Shown: in pieces, positions 1 to 10,841 of the stretch
Position numbering within the stretch: position 1 is the first letter of the stretch
Layout: each line of letters begins with the position of its first letter
Origin: Euptelea pleiosperma
Taxonomy: Eukaryota; Streptophyta; Magnoliopsida; Ranunculales; Eupteleaceae
Direction of reading: 5' to 3'
DNA: 64,000 nucleotides
NCBI GenBank assembly: GCA_035048495.1
Contig: CM068548.1
Location: forward strand, 1,736,001-1,800,000
Translations under genes and position numbers: made by a program
The notes under the pieces: model-generated
Databases searched by the model: none
Told to the model about the DNA's origin: nothing
Seen by the model: the letters and a program-made list of their open reading frames with translations, nothing else

Positions 1-288
1 GGTGAAGGATTCAGTATACCCTGAACCCTAGGTTACTCAAAAGGTGTTGAGTCACACTAGTACACTCAAGCTACTAGGTCGAATATATAAGTGGAAGACC
101 TAAGCTGAGGGATGAATTAAACACTTGACTTTGATTAAAAATAGAAACAAGCTCACAAGATGTGAATGAGAAACAAGCTTATTGCTCTTCGAATGGACAC
201 TCTAATAAATAAATATTTTTTTCTCTTTCTTGAAAGATTGAGTCACTTTGTGTCTCTGTGTGTATTTAGAGAAGGTATAGAAGGGTTG

Positions 289-296
289 TATTTATA
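289..296 (-). promoter_or_regulatory. TATA box of the minus-strand LTR fragment
   Basis: The minus strand reads TATAAATA, about 110 bp downstream of the last ATCGAT palindrome. Core promoter assignment is by sequence and layout only. Confidence 0.45.
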
Positions 297-404
297 GAAT
301 TCGTGACCCTGAGTCATATAGAACGTGGGAGAGTGGAACCAAGAATTTTGGATCTGAGAAGGACTGAGATCATGTTAAGTCAAATAGATTGTACTCTGGG
401 TTCA

Positions 405-717
405 ATCGATTGGGTATAAGTGTTCAATCGATTGGCCTCAATAAATTTCCTGTTATGTAGGCTTCAATCAATTACACAGAGGTCTCCAATCGATTGGACT
501 CAAATAAGTTTCTGTCCCGAAGGCTCCAATCGATTTCATAGAGTCTCCAATCGATTTGACTTTAAACAAGTTCTGCCTCACAGACTCCAATCGATTACAC
601 AGGGTCCTCCAATCGATTTGGATAATATATTGTTCCGTCTCGTAGCTTCCAATCGATTACACAGAGTCCTCCGATCGATTGGGCTATGTCCAATCGATTG
701 GACAAGTTTCAATCGAT
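405..717. repeat. Array of ATCGAT palindromes (11 copies)
   Basis: ATCGAT occurs at 405, 427, 489, 529, 550, 590, 612, 652, 674, 693 and 712, usually inside CCAATCGATT(G/A/T). Part of the array forms an imperfect tandem repeat of roughly 60 bp containing TCCAATCGATTACACAGAGT-like text. Eleven copies of a 6-mer in 313 bp is far above chance. Confidence 0.85.
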
Positions 718-780
718 CGGACTCTCCCATTAGTCAATATCTTTGACTCAGACTTGGGTCTGTCCAATGACTAGGTTTGA

Positions 781-1398
781 CCATTATATTTTATTTATTT
801 TAAACCTATTCCTATGGCCACTAAGTCACTTACCTTCCTAATCGAGCGTACACGATCTTTAACTGACAAATGGGCAGTTACTCAGATGACTTCTGTCATC
901 AACTGTCTGATTCTTGCTGTCTCTGTCTTTTTTAGTCTTCAAGTAGTCGGCGAACTATGCGTACCACGACCTCTCCACACTACACTGGTGCTTGTAAGAA
1001 CGGTTACAAGAATGTTTTTATGTCAAACAGAATCTTTGCCAAATTGAATATGAAAATATTCCTTACACATGTTGATAGGCCAATGTAGTAAACTATGTTG
1101 GTAGACCAAGTATGGACCAAAGTTGTTTAGATTACAATGAAATGAATGGTCCATATTACAAAAGGCTTGAAGATGGATTTTCAAGAATGAAATTGTAGTT
1201 TTGGTTTGTGAAATTTAAGAAATGATAGAATGCTTAAGAAAGAAATATTTTATCAAATGACAATTTTCTTTTGTAAAATAAAATAATATTTTATTGATTT
1301 TCAAAAGGAAGTTTCAAAAGAATAATTTAGTGGTTGTTCCATTGAAAGAAAAATAATATTTTATTAGTTTTCAAAAGAAAGTTTTAAAAGAATAATTT
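781..1398. other. No gene seen
   Basis: AT-rich DNA with short ORFs only. A partial direct repeat is visible (the text around 1280-1330 recurs at 1345-1400: ATTTTATT, then TTTTCAAAAG, then AAAGAATAATTT). No recognised gene or element. Confidence 0.5.
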
Positions 1399-3480
1399 TG
1401 TCATGCCCCGAATTTTGGGTTATATGACCCGACCTGAATACCCTTGGGTCGACCCATTTACCCAAGATCTAGGGTGTGATAAAGATAAAAATTTAATTAT
1501 GATGTCTCATAGTCTAGTCAAGATAATTATTCAATGTCATCAAAACCAAAAAAAACTAATTAATTCCTTAAAAGTTCATACTAAAACTTTAAACCGTAAA
1601 TGGTTTGATTACATCATTAATAACTAAATTAAAATAAAAATTTAACTAGATCTGTTCATCCGCCTATTCCATCTCATGATGCCCATTGCCCCACTGAAGG
1701 TCGTCCTCTAGGTAATCCTCGTAATTCCATTGGGATCGTTCTTTAAGCGGTCTTGATTCGTTACATCTGAAATTTCGTGGCATAAAAGGCCGTGAGTAAT
1801 GTCGCACAGTAGGAAAATACTATGCTGCTTATAAGTTAAACATACAATTATGTATAGAGAGAATAACACTAAAATTTTACTAAATCAGATATACATCAAA
1901 TATCAATGAGGAATTAAATATAAATGCAACAAGATAATTAATTCCTAAATCGCAGATATAAATCAGTGATAAGTGTGTTATGACATGCTAACCCTAACGC
2001 TTAACCCATGAGGGTCTCCTTCTCCTATTCCCTTCCGGAGCGTAGCTTCCCTCCGAAGCTCTTCTCGGGAGAAACTAACCCGACTTCAACTTAGGCCCTC
2101 CACAAACCAAGTGAAGAGGAGTCTAGTTTGATTCAACTTGGGCCCTCCACAAACCAAGTGAAAATAAGTGTAGTTCAGTTCAACTTGGGCCCTTCGCAAA
2201 CCAAATGAAAAGGAGTCTAGTTCAATTCAACTTGAGCCATCTGCAAACCAAGTGAAAAGGAGTCTAGTTCAATTCAACTTGGGCCCTCCGCAAACTAAGT
2301 GAAAAACATTGGCTAAAAATACTTTATATCAATACTATACATAAGACTCTTCAAAATGCATCATAATAAATTAATTCTCATATTTTAGATCGATATAATT
2401 TTTCAACTCTGAACACTAAATCAAGATGCATTTTTCAAGATATAAACATCAGATCAATAAGATATTTCACTATATCAATCTAGAGACAGATTAATCTGAC
2501 TAAAATTTTTCAGATCAATCGAACTTTGGAAAGAGTCCCAATGAATTAGTATCTCAAGATCTAGATGTCGGATCGATCTGAAATTTCTATATGTTTAATC
2601 ATAAGAATAGATTCATCTAATTACAAACTTTCGGGTCAATCGGACCTCGAAAATAATCTAAAAGAATGTATATACATGTCTAATCATGCATCGTTATTCC
2701 ATAACAACATAAGCTAATAGAATCATATAATAACATGATTCTTATAAGATTACTTTTATCAAAATTTATGGATCAATTACATCATATTATCTTAATTTTC
2801 ATACGAATCAATAAAAAGTTTGCAATCATCAATATAGAAAAGAACATGTAAATCAAATAAACATGACCTATTTTTCTTCAAAATATAATATAAATTTAAA
2901 TCATAAAAAGAAATACATATCAATTATCCAATAGGTTGTGTACCTACCTTTGATTTCTTTTTGAGATTTCACCTTTAATAAAATTTGAATCTCCACTTCT
3001 TATTTTTTTCTTCGTAACTCAAAAGAAGGATTTCTATCAACTTTAATGCTTATGGTTTGGACTTGAAAATATGTTGGAGGGCTAATTAAAGATTAGCAAG
3101 AGTTAATAGAGATTGATGAGGTTTTAGAGATGACATCACGGAAGACTAAGTGTAAGCTTATAATATAGAGAGGGTTGTTGCTACTCTTTAAGAGTGAATA
3201 ATGAGTGAGAATGTTTTATAGGTTTGTTATTTATGGTTGGTTTAGTTATAAGTCTAATTGAAATAGGTTACAAAAAAAATAATAAATAAAACATTAAGGT
3301 GAAGTGGGATGTACGATGGTGGCATGGAGATGTTTTGGTTTAAGAAAACAAACAATTAAATATATGGATAAATTTTAGTTCAAAAGCATGTAGCATTTAT
3401 TGAAGAAATTGAAAGCTCCTTATGTGAAAATGTGACTTTATAATTATTAAAACAATGTTTGTTGCATCCTAACGCATTTA
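1399..3480 (+). mobile_element. Probable Ty3/gypsy LTR or LTR remnant
   Basis: It begins TGTCATGCCCCGAATTTTGG, the kind of start seen in plant Del/Tekay-type LTRs. It also has a GTGAGTAATGTCGCACAGTAGG-like stretch near 1790, as in those LTRs. No gag or pol reading frame is present, so it is a solo LTR or a fragment. The right boundary is not resolved and the end given is approximate. Confidence 0.35.
2085..2307. repeat. 47-bp tandem repeat, 4.7 copies
   Basis: Units start at 2085, 2132, 2179, 2226 and 2273, each beginning TTCAACTTGGGCCCTCCGCA with a few substitutions. The last unit is partial. It lies inside the probable gypsy LTR. Confidence 0.9.
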
Positions 3481-3611
3481 CAGATGAAAATGAGGTAAGT
3501 TAATTTCTTATGCATTAAGATCTCTGCTTTATTATTTAATTAAAGCTTATGGACATGTATCATGTATAATGCCCACACACATGTATATTAAACAAGAACT
3601 TAAGTTCAAAC

Positions 3612-4060
3612 CAAGGTTTAAAGGGGATCGTTATAACAATATAACGAATTGGGGGCGTTACCATTTTTTTCGTTATAACAAAAAAAATGCTCAAGGGCAA
3701 AAACGAAAAAAAATGAAAAACAACGAAATATAACGTAAAATAACAGAAATAATAGAAAATAATGAAAAAAACAGAAAAAATGGCGTTGAAATTCAAATTT
3801 TGAATTTTAAAACTTGAAGTTCAAAATTTCAAAAAATGGAAAATAACGAAAAAAAAATGAAAAATAATGGGAAAAAATAAAAATAACGGCCGTTTTTTTT
3901 CACAAAAATTTCCAGAAAATAATGGTCGTTATTTTCGTATAACAAAAAAATAACGGCCATTATTTTCGTTATAACGGCCGTTATTTTTTGGGCGTTTTAA
4001 CGGTCCATAACGTAACGGGGTATGTCCGAATCCGTTATAATGGCCGTTTCTTAAATCTTG
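3612..4060. mobile_element. Foldback MITE with AACGGCCGTTA motifs
   Basis: The ends are inverted copies: CAAGGTTTAAAGGGG... on the left and ...TTTCTTAAATCTTG on the right. Both arms continue with text of the type GTTATAAC...GGATTCGG. The element is flanked by a perfect 8-bp direct repeat GTTCAAAC (3604-3611 and 4061-4068). Internally it is A-rich with repeated ATAACGGCCGTTATTTT words. There is no coding capacity. Related copies are at 36240-36860, and there is a fragment near 56980. Confidence 0.75.
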
Positions 4061-4068
4061 GTTCAAAC

Positions 4069-5385
4069 ATGTAGGATGATCAAATTAACTCCATTGGTGA
4101 TAAATAAATGTTATGGGACTTAAAACAATTCAAGAATGCGTTGGTCCATTGAACCATTTGGGCCCGCATGAAATAACTATAAAAACCTTAAAAATAATCT
4201 ATCTCAGAATTTGCCAAAATTTTGAGTGAATTTTTTTAGCAATTAAACTGTCATTTGATAAAGAGAAATACTAAAAAGAGTTTCAACACTTCAAATTAAA
4301 CAAGACCAAAATACCATTTTATTCTTCTTTTTTTCAGGATTTTACAAATTCAGTAATTGATTTTATTGAGAAAGAAAAAGAATATTATATATAATTGTTT
4401 CCATATTTGAAAATGATATTTTTTTAAGAAATAAAAATCTTAATTTACTAAAGTTTCACATCCCAGCCTATAAAAAGGCCTTCAATAGATATGTGGAGAG
4501 TGACTTTAGATTTTGACAATCTTCTTGACTTCTCCGGACATTATGGCATCTTCACTTTTGATTCGATTGCTTGGTTCACGACTTTGTCAATTGCAACAAC
4601 TTCTTCACAACTTTGTAAGCTTCATTACGATTTCGGGCAGGAACCGAGGCTCTTAAGATTTTTCTCTTCCATTATTTTTTTATGAATTCATTCATTCAAG
4701 ATAAGCTTGTATGTAAATTCAGTATCTCAATCTAAGTACACTTCTCTTTTAATTAATTCAATAAAATTCTTTAGATTCTATTGTGTAAGTTTCATTTATT
4801 CAAGTTAAAATTTTAATTTTTTCTTGTACCACTATAGTAGGTTGAGATTCCTTCCATCAAGGAGAGGGATTCCCTCCATGAAGAAGTAGTTGATCTCAAT
4901 TTATTGTCTTTCTTTATTATAGTTGCAATCAGTTATTAATGTTTAATAAAAATTCATTGAGTTATGTTGTAATATCAAAGTGAACTAGATCATTTGTATT
5001 TTCATTAAATTAGGATTCACACAATGCTTGCCTCTCCGAAAGTTAAATTTAAGGTAATTTATAATTAAAACTTCAATTTGACTAAGAATCTAGACATTAA
5101 TTTCAAGTCGAACAAATAAATTCTTTATTATAAAAAATTATTTGTCCATTTTATGGCTTAATTAAATCATTGTATAAATTTCTTCAGTAAAATGTTTACA
5201 TTATAATTCCTTATTATCCATTTGAGAGAGAAAAAATTTCTTTTGTCTCAATTAAAAAAATTTGGCAAAAAAATAAATAAAGCACTAAAATTAGATGCTA
5301 TTAATTTATGGTAGTAAATCCCGATCTTTGATGATTTCTAAATTCGTAAAGTTAATCAAAGTTAATTAGATTTTTTCCTTTCAGT
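4069..5385. other. AT-rich non-coding stretch
   Basis: No credible gene. A TATAAAAA box lies at 4469-4476 and is followed by a pyrimidine-rich leader, which could be a remnant LTR promoter, but no matching LTR end was found. The stretch ends at the Sirevirus target site (ATAAT, 5386-5390). Confidence 0.4.
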
Positions 5386-5839
5386 ATAATTGAAAAGTCT
5401 CGATTGTCAAATCCCATGAATACTTAGTTCTTCGATAAATATATGTATTGCTGTGCCTCGAATCTCCTGAAGACTGAAGCATCAAAAATCAAGTGGACTT
5501 CGACAAAACAAAAGAATGATTAAAGCTGAAGAAAAGACAACCCAAGTGTTCAAGATCAACTGAAGACAAAGTCAAAATTATCAAGTACAACTGAAGATAA
5601 AGTGAAATGATCAAGCTCAACTAAAAACAAAGTCAAAAGCTCAAGTACGTTCTCACTCAACGAACATTCAACTATGAAGAAACTCGTGTTATAGTTACTT
5701 ACATAAATCTAAGGGTAAAACCGCGCATTGCCAGCGGATATTGTTGTACCCTAGATGGTTAAATTTTGGTTAGGGTTTGTACGTGTGATGAGAAGAGAAA
5801 TTCTCAGAAATTTGGTAGCATTCGGTTATGGACAAAATT

Positions 5840-6012
5840 GTCCGGCCGACCAACTCATTTGTGCGCGCAACCGAAGGTCAGGTCGACAAGCCAAAATGGT
5901 CAAGTCGACCCTAACTCTCGGGTTTGAGAAAGTTGGCTTAAAGCCTAAGCGGGAGACCGACTAAAGGTCGGTCAACCGAGGTCCGGTCGACTGGCCAATA
6001 GTGCGGTCGACC
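5840..6012. repeat. GGTCGACC-type palindrome cluster in the 5' LTR
   Basis: Repeated variants of CCGGTCGACCG/GGCCGACC/GGTCGACT occur between TCCGGCCGACC (5842) and GCGGTCGACC (6003-6012). The same cluster is present in the 3' LTR (20122-20296). It ends about 110 bp upstream of the TATA box. Confidence 0.8.
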
Positions 6013-6119
6013 CTGCCAGTTTTGGATCTCATTTGACAAAATCTTTTATGCGATTAGAAGCTCATGTTGGTCCTTCAAACGGCTATATTCGGTACGGTTC
6101 TAGCAAATGGAGGCCTGCT

Positions 6120-6127
6120 TATAAATA
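6120..6127 (+). promoter_or_regulatory. TATA box of the Sirevirus 5' LTR
   Basis: TATAAATA in the context GCTTATAAATAAGAGCCC, conserved in the other LTR copy at 20400. It sits downstream of the palindrome cluster, as expected for the U3/R boundary. Confidence 0.7.
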
Positions 6128-6940
6128 AGAGCCCTCTCCCTCTAATAGAATTAACCCAATCAAGAGATCTCTACTTTACTTTACTCGATTATCATTTTTT
6201 AAGTCTTGAGATCTTGAATTTGTAAGAGCTTCACCAAAACAAAGCTGAGAATTCGTTGTGAAGTCTCTAAGTGTTTGGAAGAGACTATTTGGTATTGTTA
6301 GTCTGTAAGAATCTTCTTCCAAGAAGAGGATTTCTCTTGGCAGAGCGTCTCTTGGGCAAATTCTTCTCCAAAGGATTTTTCATTTGATCATATTCATCGA
6401 GAGGTAAGCATTTCTGTGAACCAATACCTTGTTGATAGAATTCGATATTTGTGAACACTATTATTTTGTGATTGGTGGATGAGTGTGGACTCATCTAACT
6501 GAGTTGTGGATTGTAGATCCAAGAGAAAATAATTTCTCTAAATAGACTACTGGCCTAGGTTGACTCTCTAGGTGAGTGAGAAGCAATTCTCGTTAGATTG
6601 AGACTAAGTGTAATCTTAGTTGGTTGATTATTTATTTCGATTGGAAATATTGTAATGCATGATTGAAATAATATAATACTACTCGTGATGAGTATTAGAC
6701 AGTGGATATAGGTGTAGAGTCACCGAACCACTATAAACTTGAGTCTCATGTGATTGTGAATGTTTGCATAATTATTTCTCATTCTATGCTTCTATAGATG
6801 ATTGATATTAATTGCTTGATCCTTTTCCGCCTTGTGTGATCAATAATTTTTTAATCCATAAAGAATTCGCAGAGGAATTAAAAATTGTCCTATTCACCCC
6901 CCTCTAGGACTTAACCTAGTAATTAGAAGGGAATTTCAAT

Positions 6941-6952
6941 TGGTATCAGAGC
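6941..6952 (+). other. Primer binding site (initiator tRNA-Met)
   Basis: TGGTATCAGAGC begins two bases after the LTR end. It is the standard complement of the plant initiator tRNA-Met 3' end used by copia elements. Confidence 0.92.
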
Positions 6953-7010
6953 AAGGTCATTTTGTGAAGGGCTTAAGCAACCCAAGTGTCATCCTTAGTT
7001 CTCTTAGAAT

Positions 7011-8440
7011 AACCATAAGTCAAGAGAGTTACTCTGTGTCTAGACCTCCTCTATTCAATGGTACTAATTACGCCTACTGGAAGGCTAGAATGAGGATTTT
7101 CTTAAAATCCCTAGATGAAAGGATTTGGAAAATAGTAGAAATGGGATGGACATCCCCTACTGTAGCAACGACTGTTGGAGAATCAACTACTATTGCTGTT
7201 AAACTAAAAAGAGACTGGAGTATAGGAGATAAAGATGCATACCAATATAATAATCATGCATTGAATGCGATATATTGTGCTTTATCTCCTGATGAATTCA
7301 AAAGGATAATTGCTTGTGAAACCTCAAAACAAGCATGGGACATTTTGGAAATGACCCATGAAGGAACAAATTCTGTCAAAGTGTCAAAACTTCAAATGCT
7401 CACAACTCAATTTGAAATTATTAGAATGAATGAGGATGAAAGTTTCACAGACTACTACACCAAGCTAAGTGAAATAGTTAACTCCATGTGGGGTCTTGGT
7501 GAAGCCATTCCTGAGCCTAAAATTATCGAAAAAATTCTGAGGTCATTACCTGATAGGTTTCATCCTAAAATTACAACTATTGAAGAAAGTAAGAATGTTG
7601 ATCTGATAAGATTAGAAGAACTGATATGATCAATTCAAACATTTGAACTGAAACTTCATACACCAAAAAAGAAAAGATTAGCTCTAAGAAATAATTGAGA
7701 GAAGAAAGTGACTATGATGAGTCAGATAACATTGATGATGAAGTTGCCCTCTTTGCTAAAAAATTCAGAAAGTTTTTTAGAAACAAAGACAAGAAAAATT
7801 TTACACAAAAGAATAGAAAACCTTTTGAAAATTTTGAAAAATACAAAAAGGGAGAAAACAACAAAAATGAAATACAATGCTATAAATGCAGGGGGTTTGG
7901 TCATATCTCTACTGCCTGTCCTAATAATATTAAGAAAGGAAAAACTAAAGCTATGAAAGCTACTGCTTGGGACATAAATAGTGATGATTCCGATAATGAA
8001 ACGAACACATCAAGTGATAGTGGAGAATCATCTAATATTATAGCACTAATGACTATAGCTAATCTGAATAAAAATTGTAATTCTCAAAATACTATAATGG
8101 AAAATGAAACCGATTTAAGTGATGATGAAAGTGAAGAAGACATTCAGGTTGCTTTTGATAATTTGTATAAGGAAAGCTTAATTCTGGCAAAATCCTATGA
8201 TAATCTAAAGAAAGAGAAAACTATTGTGTGTTACGAAAATGCTTCACTAAAAATTGAGTTAAGAGATCTATATCACGCTATAATGAACAAGGAAGATGAA
8301 ATAACTCAAATCTTAAACAGAGAAAATGAACTTGAAAAAGAAATTAAGAAATTAAGTCTTGAAAGAAATTATTTTGAAATGAAAATGCAACTTTAATTAG
8401 AAACATCACTCAAGAAAATTCTAGACTAAAAAATTTATTA
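7011..8440 (+). pseudogene. Sirevirus gag, broken
   Basis: This is the capsid/nucleocapsid precursor. The N-terminal part (about 7020-7629) contains RPPLFNGTNYAYWK and a UBN2-type gag domain ending RLEEL, then a TGA stop where related elements have glycine. After a shift, the second part (7695-8396) has a CCHC zinc knuckle (C-YKC-RGFGH-ISTAC, 7880-7920), acidic stretches and a long C-terminal coiled coil rich in K, E, N and L, typical of Sirevirus gag. Remnant text ends at 8490 (GLGYIGK). The normal ATG was not found; the open frame reads through the PBS. Stops and shifts make it a pseudogene. Confidence 0.85.
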
Positions 8441-8490
8441 ACCATGGGGAAAGCAAACCATGACAGGAGAGGACTTGGTTACATTGGAAA

Positions 8491-8781
8491 ATTAGCTTTT
8501 CTTAGAAAAAAATCTGAAACATTTGATGAACTCATGAAAATTTGTAAAAAGATCCAAAATGAGAAAGGTTTGTCTATTCTTAGAATTAGAAGTGATAATG
8601 GGAGAGAATTTGATAATCACAAATTTGATGAATATTGTGATAAAAATGGGATTAAACATGAATTCTCTGCAGTCAAAACAGCTCAGCAGAATGGTGTGAC
8701 TGAAAGGAAAAATATGACTCTTGAGGAAATGGGCAAAGTTATGCTTATTAGCAAAAAACTAACAAGAAATTTATGGGCTAA
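8491..8781 (+). pseudogene. Sirevirus integrase fragment, 5' part
   Basis: The frame reads FLRKKSETFDEL...IRSDNGREFDN...FSAVKTAQQNGVTERKN, the second half of a copia integrase core with the second Asp and the Glu-containing QQNG-x-x-ER segment. The protease and the integrase N-terminus, including the zinc-binding part and the first catalytic Asp, are missing: gag text runs straight into mid-integrase at about 8490. The fragment is cut at 8781 by the nested LTR element, and the same frame resumes at 15167. Confidence 0.85.
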
Positions 8782-10831
8782 TAATATTCGCTTAAAAGTG
8801 CTTATTTTAAGCAATTATCCTTTTAGCGTTATCACACTTTCCTACATAAAATGCTCTATTTATCTACTTTTCTACGTAAGAGTCTCTTCTGTTGCATAGA
8901 ACACACTTTTCTGGACGAAATGGTATATTTGTATGCATTAAACACATTTTCGGAAGTCTAGATATTAAGCCATTCTGATAAAGTCTCATTACGCGCTTCT
9001 TCTGTTGTAGGAAACCCCGATGGGACGATTCTCAAGACTTGTGGGCCCAGATCGATTATGAAAGCCCATTATCAAAGCTTAAAGAGCCCACAGGCTATGA
9101 CTAGAAGATATGGGCCAAATACTGGCTGAAAAAGAGGACCGAAGAGTTGGCCCAAAGAACGAAGAGAGCGGGAGAGCCAATGACCAAGAGACAGACCAAA
9201 GCGTCTAAAGCCGCATGAATCGACAAGGAATGATGGTCTGCTCTACTGGTGAAGTGTGAGGAGCAACACAATGATGACCAGGGTTCCAGACCCTCTGCCA
9301 ATACTTTTATCTCCATTTTCTGATATTGTCTCTCTCATCTCTCCTTATTCTCCCTCTCTTCATCTCTCGGTCCTCGAATCTACTGGCCTAATCCCCTTCC
9401 TTTCTGCTCCTTGCTCTCCCCAAAAATTCCCCCAATTTCTACCCTTCTTCTTCTCCTTCTTTCTCATCTTTTCCTTCTTCTTCTTCTTTCTTGTTCTTTT
9501 TCTTCCTTGCCTCGCCAGAGTTGCAGGCAGCAACTCCGGCAGCCTTCTCTTTATTCTCCTTCTTCTTCTTCTCTTCTTTCTCACCCTTCTTCCTCCTCCT
9601 CCTGCTGCTTCACCCGCCAGCAACACATCCGCCCTTTACATTGCTGACCCATGCACCGGTGGCTCCGCCAGACCGCGCCTCCTTCCTCCGGCGGACTGGT
9701 TCACATTAACCAGTCCACCTCCAACACCTGCAACATCCGGCAACCTCCCTCTCCGCCTTCATCTACTTCTTTTCCGCCATCGCATGAACACTTCACGCAC
9801 CACAATCCTCTTCTCCTTTGTCTTCTCTCTCTTTCTCCTTTCTTGTCGTGATCACCGGAGTTGCAGACTTGCAACTCCGGGAAAATCCATTATGACCGCC
9901 CCCAACTCCGACTGAACTGCACCTTCCACCACCACTCCTTCTCCTTCCTATGCAACGAACCACTACGGTGAAGCAGACTGCAACAAGCCAGTTCTTCAAT
10001 GCTCTCCTTCAAAGCCTGAACCTTTTGGCCATGGGATCAATCTCTTCCCACATACCACCGTCAAGTTGAGCTGCAACTCTGGGTCTCTTGCTGGGATCTC
10101 CACAGTCAGCCATGCTCCACATCCTTGCTGTCCCCATGGACTGTAAGGGCTATCTGCTTGCCTGCAATATCACGACAAGATGTTCTTCACGGCTGTGTTC
10201 TTAGGCCAGCAAACATGAACCATTCAACGGCCAGCATCATTGCTCATCACGGCTTCGATTGGCCCATCCTCTTGGCCGAAATCTCCATCACATGGCAGAC
10301 TCACAAGGTTGATCTCCTCCTATACAACTCTGGTAAGCATCTTGAAGTAATCCACTATCTTTCTAGCTATTCTCTCTTTAGGATTTTCTCTCACATTCTC
10401 CCTAATTTTCTCTCTCTACATCTATCGACCTCTTCTTTATTGCTTTCGAGATTAGATTTTATGTTTTGCTTGAATGTAAGGAACTCCATTTGATTAATAA
10501 AATTAGTTTGATTATTTTTAAGTTTTTGATTGATTAATGGATTAGTCTTCATTCTTTTTATTTCCAATTATCAGTAATTTTGTCGTAAGCTCAAAAAAAA
10601 ATGGATGTTTTAAAGATCGATATCACCATCCTCACCCCTCCGCATATCTTCTAGCAGAAATTCGTCATTTTATGTCCTCGAATTGTGCAAACTAACCCCG
10701 AGTGCGGATCGACATCTGACACGAATCCCTATGCTAGAATCTTTGTATTTTGCAGGATAAAATCGGATAAATTACAAATGTGTTGGAACTAGGGTTGCCG
10801 TAACCAACGACGCGGAAAAATCCTAGTTTCA
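8782..10831 (+). repeat. 5' LTR of the older nested element
   Basis: Starts TAATATTCGCTTAAAAG (TG changed to TA) and ends CCTAGTTTCA. It includes a long CT-rich tract (9300-9620) that creates meaningless Leu/Ser/Phe-rich ORFs, and CCGGAGTTGCA...TGCAACTCCGG palindromes at 9516-9539 and 9855-9880. Confidence 0.88.
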
Positions 10832-10833
10832 AA

Positions 10834-10841
10834 TGGCACCG
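10834..10841 (+). other. Degenerate PBS of the older nested element
   Basis: TGGCACCG begins two bases after the LTR end. The related young copy has TGGCGCCGCTGCC at the same place, so this is a decayed and partly deleted PBS. Confidence 0.55.

Larger units (their letters stand above)
1..780 (-). mobile_element. LTR fragment of an unidentified retrotransposon, minus strand
   Basis: No coding region is visible. Read on the minus strand, the stretch looks like the promoter part of an LTR: an array of ATCGAT palindromes (717 down to 405) is followed by a TATAAATA box (296-289) and then a leader that runs off the left edge of the window. This is the layout seen in the Sirevirus LTR at 5391. The outer boundaries and the second LTR are not in view, so the family is inferred from layout only. 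Confidence 0.45.
5391..6938 (+). repeat. Sirevirus 5' LTR
   Basis: A 1548-bp LTR with TG...CA ends, followed after two bases by the PBS. It matches 19671-20422 plus 31490-32291 over its whole length. It carries GGTCGACC-type palindromes, a TATA box and a long R-U5 leader with no ORF. Confidence 0.92.

Noticed and set aside
405..717. Regularly spaced repeats that could suggest a CRISPR array
   Set aside because: Plant DNA, units are imperfect, the constant part is only the palindrome and there are no cas genes. It is an LTR palindrome array.
5386..5390. Exact target duplication for the Sirevirus
   Set aside because: ATAAT against GTAAT is one base off. I accept it as a decayed TSD, not as a perfect one.
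9256..9915. 219-codon plus-strand ORF rich in Leu, Ser, Phe and Pro, and its sister at 13662-14123
   Set aside because: Both lie in the CT-rich part of an LTR, overlap several equally open frames and are not kept in frame between the two LTRs. Low-complexity artefact.
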